Assembly: GCA_021819605.1 (NCBI GenBank)
Contig: JAKAQT010000024.1
Span: 1 to 14,490 of the forward strand
DNA length: 14,490 bases
From: Thermoplasmata archaeon
Lineage (GTDB): Archaea > Thermoplasmatota > Thermoplasmata > Thermoplasmatales > Thermoplasmataceae
Direction of reading: 5' to 3'
Each line of letters begins with the position of its first letter. Positions within the stretch are counted from its first letter, which is position 1. Positions 6,593 through 14,364 of the stretch are shown here, piece by piece. The notes under the pieces are model-generated. The model was not told where the DNA came from and ran no database searches. It worked only from the letters and a program-made list of their open reading frames with translations. Made by a program: the position numbers and the translations under genes.

Positions 6593-7485
6593 TGCCATCG
6601 GTCCTGGTCGAAAACGTTACAAAGAATTATCGGGACACCAGGGCTCTCAATGAAGTAAGCCTCAACCTCCAGGAGCCGGGATGCATTGGAATACTGGGGC
6701 CTAATGGAGCTGGGAAAACCACCCTGCTGAAGATTCTCACAAACATAGTGAAACCCACTGAAGGTGTTGCTCTGCTAAATGGCATAAATGTTTCTGATGA
6801 ACCTGAAAAGGCCCTCATGGATGTTGGTGCCCTTGTAGAGCAACCGGAGTTTTATCCCTACCTGACTGCCCTTGAGACGCTGAAATTTGTGGGCAGGGTT
6901 AAGGGTGTAACCGAGAAGAATCTCAATTCAGAAATACAGCGTGTTTCCCAGATGACAGGCATTGGAGAATACCTTGGAAGAAAGACTGGCAACTTTTCTC
7001 GAGGTATGAAACAGAGATTAAGCCTTGCCTGCGCCCTCATCAGTGATCCCCACATAATAATTCTCGACGAACCCACATTCGGCCTTGACCCCAAGGGAAT
7101 GAAGGAGATGAGAGACCTTATAAAATCCCTGAATCAGAGCAAGGAAAGGATAATCATACTTAGCACTCACCTCATCTACGAGGCACAGGAGATATGCGAC
7201 AGGGTGATTATCATCAACAGGGGCGAGATTGTCCATGATACCATCAATTCACCCTCGGAAAATATAATAGAAATAGAATTTGAGGATCCTGCGGGAAGGG
7301 TTTCACTGCCTGACCATATGGCGGACCAGACCTTCGTGGATGGGAAAAGCGCAATGTTCAGGCTAAGGTCAGGCACTTCAAATTCCGATGTGATCAACTA
7401 TCTCTCAGCACAGGGGCTCAAAATTAGATGGGTGAAGCCACAGACCAATCTTGAGAATCTTTACATCACCCTAACGTCTTCATGA
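6592..7485 (+). CDS. ABC-2 transporter ATP-binding protein (CcmA/DrrA-like)
   Basis: Cytoplasmic ATPase partner of the ABC-2 permease. Motifs are Walker A GPNGAGKTT (from G36), signature FSRGMKQRL (135-143, the SRGM variant common in this subfamily), Walker B IIILDEPTFGLDP with D159 and E160, and the H-loop LSTHLI. The C-terminal 70 residues (IEIEFEDPAGRVSL onward) form the small accessory domain found in DrrA/NatA-like ATPases. The start codon overlaps the previous stop by one base (TAATG) and is preceded by a strong GGAGGT (6579-6584), so translation is coupled and the two proteins are presumably made in stoichiometric amounts. At 297 aa it is the normal length. It is the last gene of the operon. 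Confidence 0.93.
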   Translation: MPSVLVENVTKNYRDTRALNEVSLNLQEPGCIGILGPNGAGKTTLLKILTNIVKPTEGVALLNGINVSDEPEKALMDVGALVEQPEFYPYLTALETLKFVGRVKGVTEKNLNSEIQRVSQMTGIGEYLGRKTGNFSRGMKQRLSLACALISDPHIIILDEPTFGLDPKGMKEMRDLIKSLNQSKERIIILSTHLIYEAQEICDRVIIINRGEIVHDTINSPSENIIEIEFEDPAGRVSLPDHMADQTFVDGKSAMFRLRSGTSNSDVINYLSAQGLKIRWVKPQTNLENLYITLTSS

Positions 7486-7547
7486 TCTCCGATGGGAGAG
7501 TTATGCGAATCACTGGAAAACATTAATTCCTTTGATGAAATTAGTGA

Positions 7548-7557
7548 CATATATTTA
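7548..7557 (+). promoter_or_regulatory. Probable TATA box of the heterodimeric ABC exporter operon
   Basis: CATATATTTA ends about 16 nt before the ATG at 7574; the exact 8-bp core is ambiguous. It is compatible with a leaderless or near-leaderless transcript and separates this operon from the ABC-2 operon ending at 7485. Confidence 0.45.
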
Positions 7558-7573
7558 GAAGGTCGTATATTTA

Positions 7574-9346
7574 ATGAGTAAGTTCAGGGGCATACTTATC
7601 AGATTGAGAGGGTTTCTTGGCGTTTTTTACCCCATGATCTTTGCTGCAAAGTACCTGGCCGGCAAGAGGACGGTTATGATCTCGGTCATTGCTGCCGGCA
7701 TATTGGCCTCAATTACCCGGCTTCTGATTCCTGTGTACATCGGAGATGCAGTTACTGCCATTGAATCCATGAGCTATTCCGGCGTCCTGCATGTTTCCAT
7801 GCTGATAATTATTGTCTCTTCAATTACCGGTGGCCTCCAGTTTATTGTGAGCTACGGTTCACAGTACATAAGCCAGAGATTTGAATTGAGCATGAGAGAT
7901 TCAGTATTCCATCACCTTATGAGGAAGAGGTTCAGATTTTTCGAGACACAGACTTCCGGGGATCTTCTTTCAAGAACAACCATGGACATACATGCAATAA
8001 GAAATTTCCTCAACATGCTGTTTTCCCAGATGCTTCCTACAATATTTCTCATTGTGTTTGCCCTGTATTTTCTTCTCACCATCAATCCTTACTTCGCTCT
8101 CATATTCCTGTTTTCAGTTCCCCTGCTCATCTATGCTGGAATGGCCTTCCAGAGAAAGCAGAGATCCAGATGGAGGCGCATCAGGACATACTACGGCCAG
8201 ATGAATGAAAGGCTGCAGGAAAATATTGTTGGGAACCGTGTGGTAAGAGGATTCTCTGCCGAGGATCTTGAAATAGGAAGGTTCTCTGACACCACGGAAA
8301 GTTACTATGACGAGTATATCGGGGTTGCCAGGCTGCGGGGGTTTTACAACAACCTGATGCCACTCATAGTGAGCGCTGCAGCTACGGCCATTCTAATATA
8401 CGGAGGGTACATCGACGTTATATCTGCTTCCGACGTAGGGCCGCTTGTCGCCGCAGTGAATATTTTCAGCGTGATCAGTTCGCCAGTGAGTTCATTCGGA
8501 AGGCTCATAGTATTCTCTGAGAACGCCAGGGCCGGAATAGAGAGAGTTTCACTGCTGTCGGATTCAACGGATGAAGAGGATGTGGATACCCGTGACAGAG
8601 TGCGTCCTGATGGAGACTTGAAAATTCAGGATGTAACATTCTCCAGGGATGGAAGAAAGATACTGGACAGCGTAAGCATGGTGGTACCAAAGGGTGAGTT
8701 TGCCGCCATCACCGGCAAGACGGGATCGGGAAAAACCACACTCACAAGCCTGATTCCAAGATTCTATGACCCGGATGAGGGGAACCTGTACATTGGGTCG
8801 ACCGAAATTTCCAGAATTCCACTGACGAATCTGCGATCAGCCGTGTCCCTTGTTCCTCAGGAGATAAATCTGCTTTCTGGGACCATCCGTGAGAATATAG
8901 CCTTCGGGAACGAAGAAGTGGGAGACGACAGTGTAAGGAATGCAGCACGTACTGCTGAGATATCCGATTTCATTGAATCACTTCCCGATGCTTACAATAC
9001 TCAGGTGGGAGAGAGAGGAATCACACTGTCCGGCGGCCAGAAGCAGAGAGTCGCTTTGGCAAGAGCCATTGTTTCGCATCCTTCAGTGCTCATTCTTGAT
9101 GATGCCACATCCAGTGTGGACCCGGAAACAGAGCTCAAGATCTTCAGGAATATCAGAAAGGATCTGCGAGACATTACCGTGCTCCTTGTTACGCACCGTA
9201 TTTCAGCTCTGAAATTTGCCGACAGAGTGTGGAAACTCGATGAGGGGAGAATCATACCAGTGATGGACATCAGCAGGGATCTTGAAGGCATAACCAGTGG
9301 TGCAGGAATCAGTTATACAGGGGTGGGAAATGCCTCAGACGTATGA
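7574..9346 (+). CDS. ABC exporter half-transporter A (type IV, TMD-NBD fusion, degenerate Walker B)
   Basis: 590-aa half-transporter of the MsbA/BmrC/TM287 class: a six-helix membrane domain (about residues 15-320) fused to an ATPase domain. Visible motifs are Walker A GKTGSGKTTL (from G381), signature LSGGQKQR (485-492, canonical), Walker B VLILDDATSSVDP with D509, and the H-loop VTHRI (H541). The residue at the catalytic-base position is D510 instead of Glu. Such a substitution, combined with a partner carrying a degenerate signature, is the hallmark of heterodimeric exporters in which only one ATP site turns over. The next gene provides that partner. Likely role: export of lipids, drugs or peptides; substrate unknown. 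The start is ATG 7574, placed just behind a TATA box. Confidence 0.93.
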   Translation: MSKFRGILIRLRGFLGVFYPMIFAAKYLAGKRTVMISVIAAGILASITRLLIPVYIGDAVTAIESMSYSGVLHVSMLIIIVSSITGGLQFIVSYGSQYISQRFELSMRDSVFHHLMRKRFRFFETQTSGDLLSRTTMDIHAIRNFLNMLFSQMLPTIFLIVFALYFLLTINPYFALIFLFSVPLLIYAGMAFQRKQRSRWRRIRTYYGQMNERLQENIVGNRVVRGFSAEDLEIGRFSDTTESYYDEYIGVARLRGFYNNLMPLIVSAAATAILIYGGYIDVISASDVGPLVAAVNIFSVISSPVSSFGRLIVFSENARAGIERVSLLSDSTDEEDVDTRDRVRPDGDLKIQDVTFSRDGRKILDSVSMVVPKGEFAAITGKTGSGKTTLTSLIPRFYDPDEGNLYIGSTEISRIPLTNLRSAVSLVPQEINLLSGTIRENIAFGNEEVGDDSVRNAARTAEISDFIESLPDAYNTQVGERGITLSGGQKQRVALARAIVSHPSVLILDDATSSVDPETELKIFRNIRKDLRDITVLLVTHRISALKFADRVWKLDEGRIIPVMDISRDLEGITSGAGISYTGVGNASDV

Positions 9347-11099
9347 AGATCTGGAGGACCAGATCATAAAGACCGCCAGGGGGTCTGGATCTTTCCGGAG
9401 AATGGTGCGGGAGATATTCCAGATGAGGCGGGACAGTGCTGCTCTGGTCACAACTGTCATAATTACTGCAGTTGCGGGAACACTGTATCCTCTGATGCTT
9501 GGCTTTGCAGTCAATGCCATTATTGCCAGAAATGTGTTTTACCTTGAACTGTTCGCATCCTTATTCTTCCTTCTATACCTGGTTCAGTTTTTCTCAAACC
9601 GGATTCGGACTATTAGCTCAACGGTGCTGGCACAGAAGGAGATAAAGAGCCTGAGGGACAGGGCCTTCCAGAGTCTGCAGTACGTGCCGGAAGCATTCTA
9701 CAGCAAGGTGAAGACCGGGTACCTTATCAGCAGGATAACGAATGACGCAGAGACCCTGAGCGAGTTCCTGACTTTCCAGCTTCCCTCTGTCATTGCGGGG
9801 ATATCCACCGTGATTGTCTCCATATCAATTATGTTCTACAAGGACTTCAACCTGACACTCTATGCCCTCATCATAATTCCGGTCCTGATGGTCTTCACCA
9901 TATCTATTCAGCCCAGGGTGAGGCAGAATTATCTCAGAACCAGGAAGACAATTGCGGCCATAACAGGGAACCTTGCAGAGAACATTTCTGCCATTCGTAC
10001 CATAAAGGCGTTCAATGTGGAGAAAAGAACTGAGGATAACTTCAGGGTCCTGAATGACCGGAATTTCAGGGCTAATATGAAAGCATCCCAGCTATCCTCC
10101 GCTTACGGGGCTTCCATAAGGATCATAGAGGCTGCCGGCATTGCCATTGTTCTTCTTGCCGGGGCATTGCAGCTCATACACGGCGTCACTTCAGTGGGAA
10201 TTCTGGTGGCATTCGTTGTTTATGTCCAGGAGTTCTTTGACCCAGTAATTCAGCTTTCCCAGCTGTATAACTCCTATCAGTCATCACTTGTGGGAATAAG
10301 CAGAATATACGGAATAATTGATCAGCCAAAGGATAAGGAACCGGAGGGAAGCGAAAGTCAGGTTGAGTTTAAGGATTCAATTGTGATCAAAGGGATGTCT
10401 TTCTCATATGGTGAAGGAAATGCCCTTGAGAATATTCACCTTACCATAAGGAAGGGCGAGAAGGTTGCAGTAGTTGGACACACCGGGGCCGGCAAGACCA
10501 CCCTATCTAATCTTCTGCTGAAATTTTACAGGCCTGAGGATGGCGGGATACTCATAGATGGCAGGGATCTGAGCACAATCTCCACAAGGAGCTACAGGAA
10601 GCTCATGACACCGGTTCTGCAGGATCCTTTCCTGTTCAGGGGCTCGGTCATGGAAAATATAATATTCGTGGACCCCGGCATAACAAGGGAACATGTCCTT
10701 GAACTTATCAACAGGTTTGGACTGACCGATATCTTTTCGTCATTGCCCCAGGGAATAGACACCAATGTTGGGGAAATGGGAAGAAACCTTTCAGAGGGCC
10801 AGCGCCAGGCTGTCTCCATACTCCGGGCATTTGCTCGTGATCCGGAAATACTCATACTGGATGAACCGACCTCACAGATCGACCCTTATTCTGAGAGACT
10901 GATAATAGAGGCCCTCAGGGAATTCGTGAAGGACAAAACACTCATTCTCATAACTCACAGGTTCTCAATGATTGTTCTCGTGGACAGGGTTGTTGTACTC
11001 AAGGACGGGAGCATAGCAGAGGAGGGAACATTCAATGATCTGATGAAGAAGGAGGGCCTCTTCTCCAGCCTTTATAACATCCAGTACGGTGATGCATGA
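9330..11099 (+). CDS. ABC exporter half-transporter B (catalytic NBD, degenerate signature)
   Basis: 589-aa TMD-NBD half-transporter, partner of the protein encoded upstream. Visible motifs (numbered from this start) are Walker A GHTGAGKTTL (from G383), signature LSEGQRQ (487-493, second Gly of LSGGQ replaced by Glu), Walker B ILILDEPTSQIDP with D511 and the catalytic E512, and the H-loop ITHRF (H543). Together with half A this gives one complete ATP site (Walker motifs of B with LSGGQ of A) and one degenerate site (D510 of A with LSEGQ of B), matching known heterodimers such as TM287/288. I chose ATG 9330, preceded by GGGGTGGG (9320-9327), over an in-frame GTG at 9297. It overlaps half A by 17 nt, indicating coupled translation. 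Confidence 0.93.
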   Translation: MPQTYEDLEDQIIKTARGSGSFRRMVREIFQMRRDSAALVTTVIITAVAGTLYPLMLGFAVNAIIARNVFYLELFASLFFLLYLVQFFSNRIRTISSTVLAQKEIKSLRDRAFQSLQYVPEAFYSKVKTGYLISRITNDAETLSEFLTFQLPSVIAGISTVIVSISIMFYKDFNLTLYALIIIPVLMVFTISIQPRVRQNYLRTRKTIAAITGNLAENISAIRTIKAFNVEKRTEDNFRVLNDRNFRANMKASQLSSAYGASIRIIEAAGIAIVLLAGALQLIHGVTSVGILVAFVVYVQEFFDPVIQLSQLYNSYQSSLVGISRIYGIIDQPKDKEPEGSESQVEFKDSIVIKGMSFSYGEGNALENIHLTIRKGEKVAVVGHTGAGKTTLSNLLLKFYRPEDGGILIDGRDLSTISTRSYRKLMTPVLQDPFLFRGSVMENIIFVDPGITREHVLELINRFGLTDIFSSLPQGIDTNVGEMGRNLSEGQRQAVSILRAFARDPEILILDEPTSQIDPYSERLIIEALREFVKDKTLILITHRFSMIVLVDRVVVLKDGSIAEEGTFNDLMKKEGLFSSLYNIQYGDA

Positions 11100-11142
11100 A
11101 CGCGCATGATGACCTAGGCGGCTTGCAGCATTGACGGATAAT

Positions 11143-11150
11143 GTATTTAA
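11143..11150 (+). promoter_or_regulatory. TATA box of the DUF2240 gene
   Basis: GTATTTAA is centred about 29 nt before the ATG at 11176, predicting a start of transcription only a few bases ahead of the codon. Confidence 0.5.
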
Positions 11151-11175
11151 GGACTGTACCGATTAGCAGGAGAAA

Positions 11176-11673
11176 ATGAACAAGGATTTTGCCAGGAAGC
11201 TTGTGGCCATTGTATCCAATTCTAAAAAGGGTGCGGCAGCCTATACACAGCAGGACTTTATCACTGCGCTATCCTTCAAGAAAAACCTGATTGATCCTGA
11301 AACGGTCAAGGAATTCATGGAAGCAGCGGTGAAGGAGGGCATCCTGGTGAAGAAAGACAATGCCTTCGTTCCAAATTTCAGCACCTCCGGAATAATAGTT
11401 CCACTGGATTTCTCAGTTACGCGTGACCAGCTTTTCCAGGAATCTGGGGACAGGCCTCTCGTGGACAGACTTCTGGAGGCAATATCCGCATCAGGGAAAC
11501 TCACCAAGAAGGAGGCCATAACCAGGGCAAGAGAGGTTCTGCAACCAATGAAGTATATCAGTTTTGAAACTGCCCTTCTTTCCGTAATGTCGGATGAGGG
11601 TATTGACATCAGGGAATACCTGAATGAAATTGGTACAAGATGGTCAGACCGCAACCTGGAAAAAAAGTCGTAA
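11176..11673 (+). CDS. DUF2240 family protein
   Basis: 165-aa soluble protein matching my recall of the archaeal DUF2240 family (about 140-165 aa, widely spread in Euryarchaeota, function unknown). The pattern includes an N-terminal winged-helix-like region with the core DFITALSFKKNLIDPETVKEF, a GILVKKDNAFVPNF hairpin and a following VPLDF. The second half (LVDRLLEAISASGKLTKKEAI) is helical and is followed by a conserved late helix around FETALLSVMSDEGIDI. No catalytic motif, Cys cluster or membrane segment is visible. It has its own promoter, and its 3' end faces the TPR gene with a 30-nt gap. A role in nucleic-acid transactions has been guessed for winged-helix proteins of this sort but nothing here shows it. 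Confidence 0.8.
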   Translation: MNKDFARKLVAIVSNSKKGAAAYTQQDFITALSFKKNLIDPETVKEFMEAAVKEGILVKKDNAFVPNFSTSGIIVPLDFSVTRDQLFQESGDRPLVDRLLEAISASGKLTKKEAITRAREVLQPMKYISFETALLSVMSDEGIDIREYLNEIGTRWSDRNLEKKS

Positions 11674-11703
11674 TGCTGTTATGATAATGGAATTAATTCA
11701 TGT

Positions 11704-12465
11704 TCAGTCCTGGTTTGACCGCTGGGCGATCTTTATGGCTTCCTCAACATTTTCCAGCTCCATAGCTATGTCCGAAGCCACGTCGTATATGAAAGAAAGC
11801 GATTTGCGAAATTCCTTCTTCTCTTTTTTGTTCTTGATTCCGGAAGCGATTTTGTCTATTTTGTCAAGCGTTTCCATGGCTGACTGAAGCGCCTTTTCTT
11901 CTTCGCCTTCAGCACGAATTATTCCTATCTGCCCACGCTTTGCCTCAAAGAAATTCTCCCAGTCTTCAGTCTCTTCAGAGATCTTAAGAACCTGTTCATA
12001 CATCTTCGAAGCCTCATTCCTGGTCTTTGCGGAGGCTGCCTTCATTTCCGCAATGGCATTCAGAGCGGTGCAGAACAGAAACGGATCCTTGAGCGAATCT
12101 GAGAGCTTCAGGGCTTCGTTGAAGAAAGCCTCACCTTCCTCCTTCTTTGACGCATCAAGCTCGATGTAACCCAGATTGATCAGATCCATAACCTCCAGTT
12201 CCTTCTCTCCGTTTTTTCTGTGAATTGATAGTGAAATTTCGGCGAATTTCCGTGAATTCAGGTCATTCTTGCTTTCAAGGGAGTTGTATGCCTGTGATAG
12301 TTTATATGCAAGATCGGCAGTATCATCGTTTTCCTCCTTCCCAACAAGATCGAAAGCTTTCTGGTATTCTCTTATGGCATCTATCAGCTTGTCTTTCTGG
12401 AAGAATTTGTCGCCATCTGCGATTATATCCTCAACACTCTGGTCCATTACTTTACCTGTCTGCAT
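11704..12465 (-). CDS. TPR-like helical-repeat protein
   Basis: 253-aa acidic/basic helical protein composed of helix-turn-helix repeats of about 38-42 residues. Repeats begin near VEDIIADGDKFFQKDKLIDA, DLAYKLSQAYNSL, ELEVMDLINLGYIEL, PFLFCTALNAIAEM, EDWENFFEAKRGQIG and FRKSLSFIYDVASDI. The A..LG/A..Y pattern of tetratricopeptide repeats is recognisable but divergent. Such proteins are scaffolds for protein-protein binding; the partner is unknown. Two starts are possible: ATG 12465 (given) or the in-frame ATG at 12447, encoding MDQSVED. A TATA box at 12481-12488 would place the transcription start near 12458, which favours 12447 and would trim six residues. Downstream (minus direction) lies a run of seven T near 11660-11666 that could end transcription. 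Confidence 0.8.
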   Translation of the reverse strand: MQTGKVMDQSVEDIIADGDKFFQKDKLIDAIREYQKAFDLVGKEENDDTADLAYKLSQAYNSLESKNDLNSRKFAEISLSIHRKNGEKELEVMDLINLGYIELDASKKEEGEAFFNEALKLSDSLKDPFLFCTALNAIAEMKAASAKTRNEASKMYEQVLKISEETEDWENFFEAKRGQIGIIRAEGEEEKALQSAMETLDKIDKIASGIKNKKEKKEFRKSLSFIYDVASDIAMELENVEEAIKIAQRSNQD

Positions 12466-12480
12466 GATTTTATCTGCATA

Positions 12481-12488
12481 TATATAAA
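12481..12488 (-). promoter_or_regulatory. TATA box of the TPR-like gene
   Basis: On the minus strand TTTATATA, inside a longer alternating AT run. Its spacing suits the second in-frame ATG (12447) better than the first (12465). Confidence 0.5.
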
Positions 12489-12596
12489 TTCGGTGAGTTT
12501 TGCCTCTCCAGGAAATGAATGAATGGATATGCCAAAATTATGCGCACGCAAAATTTCAAGGTCAAAGCGCAATCAGAGAAAATTAGGCAGGCAGAT

Positions 12597-13871
12597 TCAT
12601 GCACCTGATTTTCTTATCGATTCCAGTAAATCACGGGCTCTTGCCATGCTTATATTTCCCTCAGCTACCATGGTCTCACTTATTCTGTCAATCTCATCCC
12701 CCTTTGCTCCAACGGATACAGCAAGGCTCCTGGCATGCAATCCCATATGTCCCTTCTGAATACCCTCTGCTGACAGAGCCCGCAGAGCAGCAAAATTCTG
12801 TGCAAGGCCTACGGCTGCCAGAACCTGGTTAAATTCCGATGATGAGCCCACATTCAGTATCTTTCTGAATATTGCGGCTTTTTTGACTGTGTTTGTAGAA
12901 CCGCCAACAGTGCCAACGGCCACAGGGATTTCAATTTCACCGATCAGGTCACCATTCTCATCCTGGCTGTATCTTGTAAGTGAAAGATGCCCGCTCAGAT
13001 TGTGATACGTATGAGCATTTGCCTCCGCAGAACGCCAGTCATTCATGGTGGCAAGAATCACAGCATCAACACCATTCATGATGCCTTTGTTATGGGTGGC
13101 AGCGCGATATGGATCGACATCCGCCATTTCATAGGACCTTATGATTCTCTTCACAACCTCTTCTCCCCCTATGAGATCTTTCCTGAACTTTGCTTTTGAA
13201 CGCGCTATCCTGTCTGGCGTGAGGTTGCTCAGGATCCTGAGGTTCACCTTGCATCCTGTAATCCTTTCCAGGAGTGGTGCAACAGCTTCGCACATACTGT
13301 TAACCACATTCGCTCCCATTGCATCGCGCACATCTACCTTCAGGTGAAGAACAGTGCTTCCTTGGGGGTCATTGATCCTCCGGATCTCAATGTCCCTTGC
13401 TCCTGCTTTCATGGATGAAAGAGTCCTGCTTCTGCCGTTGGCCAGGTCAAGAATTTCACCCTTATGGTTTTCAACGGCTGTCCTTACCTTTTCAAAATCT
13501 CCGCAGCCCATGAGCTGTACCTGCCCTATCATGACTGGATCAGATGATGTTGATTGGAAGCCTCCAGATGCACGCGCTATTTTGGCAGCGTTGCTGCACG
13601 CCGCCACAACGGAGGCTTCTTCTATGGCCATTGGTATGAGATAATCCTTGCCATTGATGGTGAAGTTGACAGCAATTCCTACTGGCAGTTCAACCGTTGA
13701 AATGACATTTTCAATAAGTTTGTCAGCAAGGTCCAGAGGTAATGAACCAGTCTTTGATATTTCTTCAATGTCAGATTCACTGAGGCTGGCAAATCTTGCA
13801 ACAACCTGCACCCTTTCTTCTGGTGTCAGTTTATAGAAACCTGAAATCTCTGAAGTTTTTCCGGACATCAT
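12597..13871 (-). CDS. mvaA: 3-hydroxy-3-methylglutaryl-CoA reductase, class II (bacterial type)
   Basis: Converts HMG-CoA to mevalonate, the committed step to isoprenoid membrane lipids in archaea. At 424 aa without membrane anchor it matches the soluble class II (Pseudomonas mevalonii-like) enzymes. Catalytic residues are in place: Glu in MAIEEAS (84 or 85), K262 in THNKGIMNG, D278 in MNDWR and H375 in KGHMGLHAR. Other family blocks seen are DAMGANVVNSMCEA, the AVGTVGGSTNT loop and DLANGRSRT. The N-terminus FYKLTPEERV is typical. Two adjacent ATGs (13871 and 13868) begin the gene; a TATA box about 25 nt upstream supports a leaderless start here. Class II enzymes in Thermoplasmatales and Archaeoglobus are thought to be of bacterial origin, replacing the class I archaeal enzyme. 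Class II enzymes often prefer NADH; the cofactor here is untested. Confidence 0.95.
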   Translation of the reverse strand: MMSGKTSEISGFYKLTPEERVQVVARFASLSESDIEEISKTGSLPLDLADKLIENVISTVELPVGIAVNFTINGKDYLIPMAIEEASVVAACSNAAKIARASGGFQSTSSDPVMIGQVQLMGCGDFEKVRTAVENHKGEILDLANGRSRTLSSMKAGARDIEIRRINDPQGSTVLHLKVDVRDAMGANVVNSMCEAVAPLLERITGCKVNLRILSNLTPDRIARSKAKFRKDLIGGEEVVKRIIRSYEMADVDPYRAATHNKGIMNGVDAVILATMNDWRSAEANAHTYHNLSGHLSLTRYSQDENGDLIGEIEIPVAVGTVGGSTNTVKKAAIFRKILNVGSSSEFNQVLAAVGLAQNFAALRALSAEGIQKGHMGLHARSLAVSVGAKGDEIDRISETMVAEGNISMARARDLLESIRKSGA

Positions 13872-13891
13872 TCCGCATGAGGGGCAGAAGC

Positions 13892-13899
13892 CTTAAAAA
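13892..13899 (-). promoter_or_regulatory. TATA box of the HMG-CoA reductase gene
   Basis: On the minus strand this is a T-rich TTTTTAAG-like box centred 25 nt ahead of the ATG at 13871, the spacing of a leaderless archaeal promoter. Confidence 0.5.
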
Positions 13900-14332
13900 T
13901 GTACTGACAGTGGGATACTTTTGTCTTATTGTGGAGGACGATTGTGATATGTGTGACCTGACTTGAATATCTCACGTACGCGTCATGTATGCCATAGAGT
14001 AAAGCAGATGGACAGACAATCCAGGTAAATTGAAAACTGAAATTCATAAAAAAATAAATGTAGCCTGATTTTCAGCCTTAATTCCTACTGCAATAATGTG
14101 ACGGGTTCCTTAGGGCCCTTTCCTCATGATAGTTATCAATCATATTCAAGTGCACAGACTTTGAAATTCTGAGCATTAATGCCGAGGCAGCAATTCAGAA
14201 ATATTCACTTCACAGTACCGGAGTAAGGGTGGTCTTACAGAAGATACACCGGACCTCGCTATCCATTCTACCGGAAAGCATTTAATGTGGTGGCGTAACC
14301 GCCTGAATTTTATGCTTCAGGAACCTGCAAAG
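13900..14332. other. Intergenic region between divergent HMG-CoA reductase and pyrB
   Basis: About 430 nt with no open frame of note on either strand. It holds a small perfect hairpin, GTAAG/CTTAC with a 6-nt loop (14223-14238), and three direct copies of ACCGGA (14217-14222, 14248-14253, 14270-14275). It also holds a GGCG-TAAC-CGCC mini-hairpin near 14292. None is strong enough to name a regulator or RNA. No tRNA was seen. Confidence 0.4.
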
Positions 14333-14340
14333 ATTATTAA
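14333..14340 (+). promoter_or_regulatory. TATA box of pyrB
   Basis: ATTATTAA is centred about 28 nt before the ATG at 14365, fitting a leaderless or near-leaderless transcript. Confidence 0.45.
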
Positions 14341-14364
14341 TTGGCGGCACAATGCAACATCCCG

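Noticed and set aside
9297..9329. GTG start for half-transporter B, 11 codons upstream
   Set aside because: ATG 9330 has a strong GGGGTGGG ribosome site directly upstream and gives a shorter, more typical overlap with half A.
14125..14175. C/D-box guide RNA (ATGATAG ... CTGA)
   Set aside because: The C box deviates from the RUGAUGA consensus and no paired C'/D' motifs or terminal stem were found.
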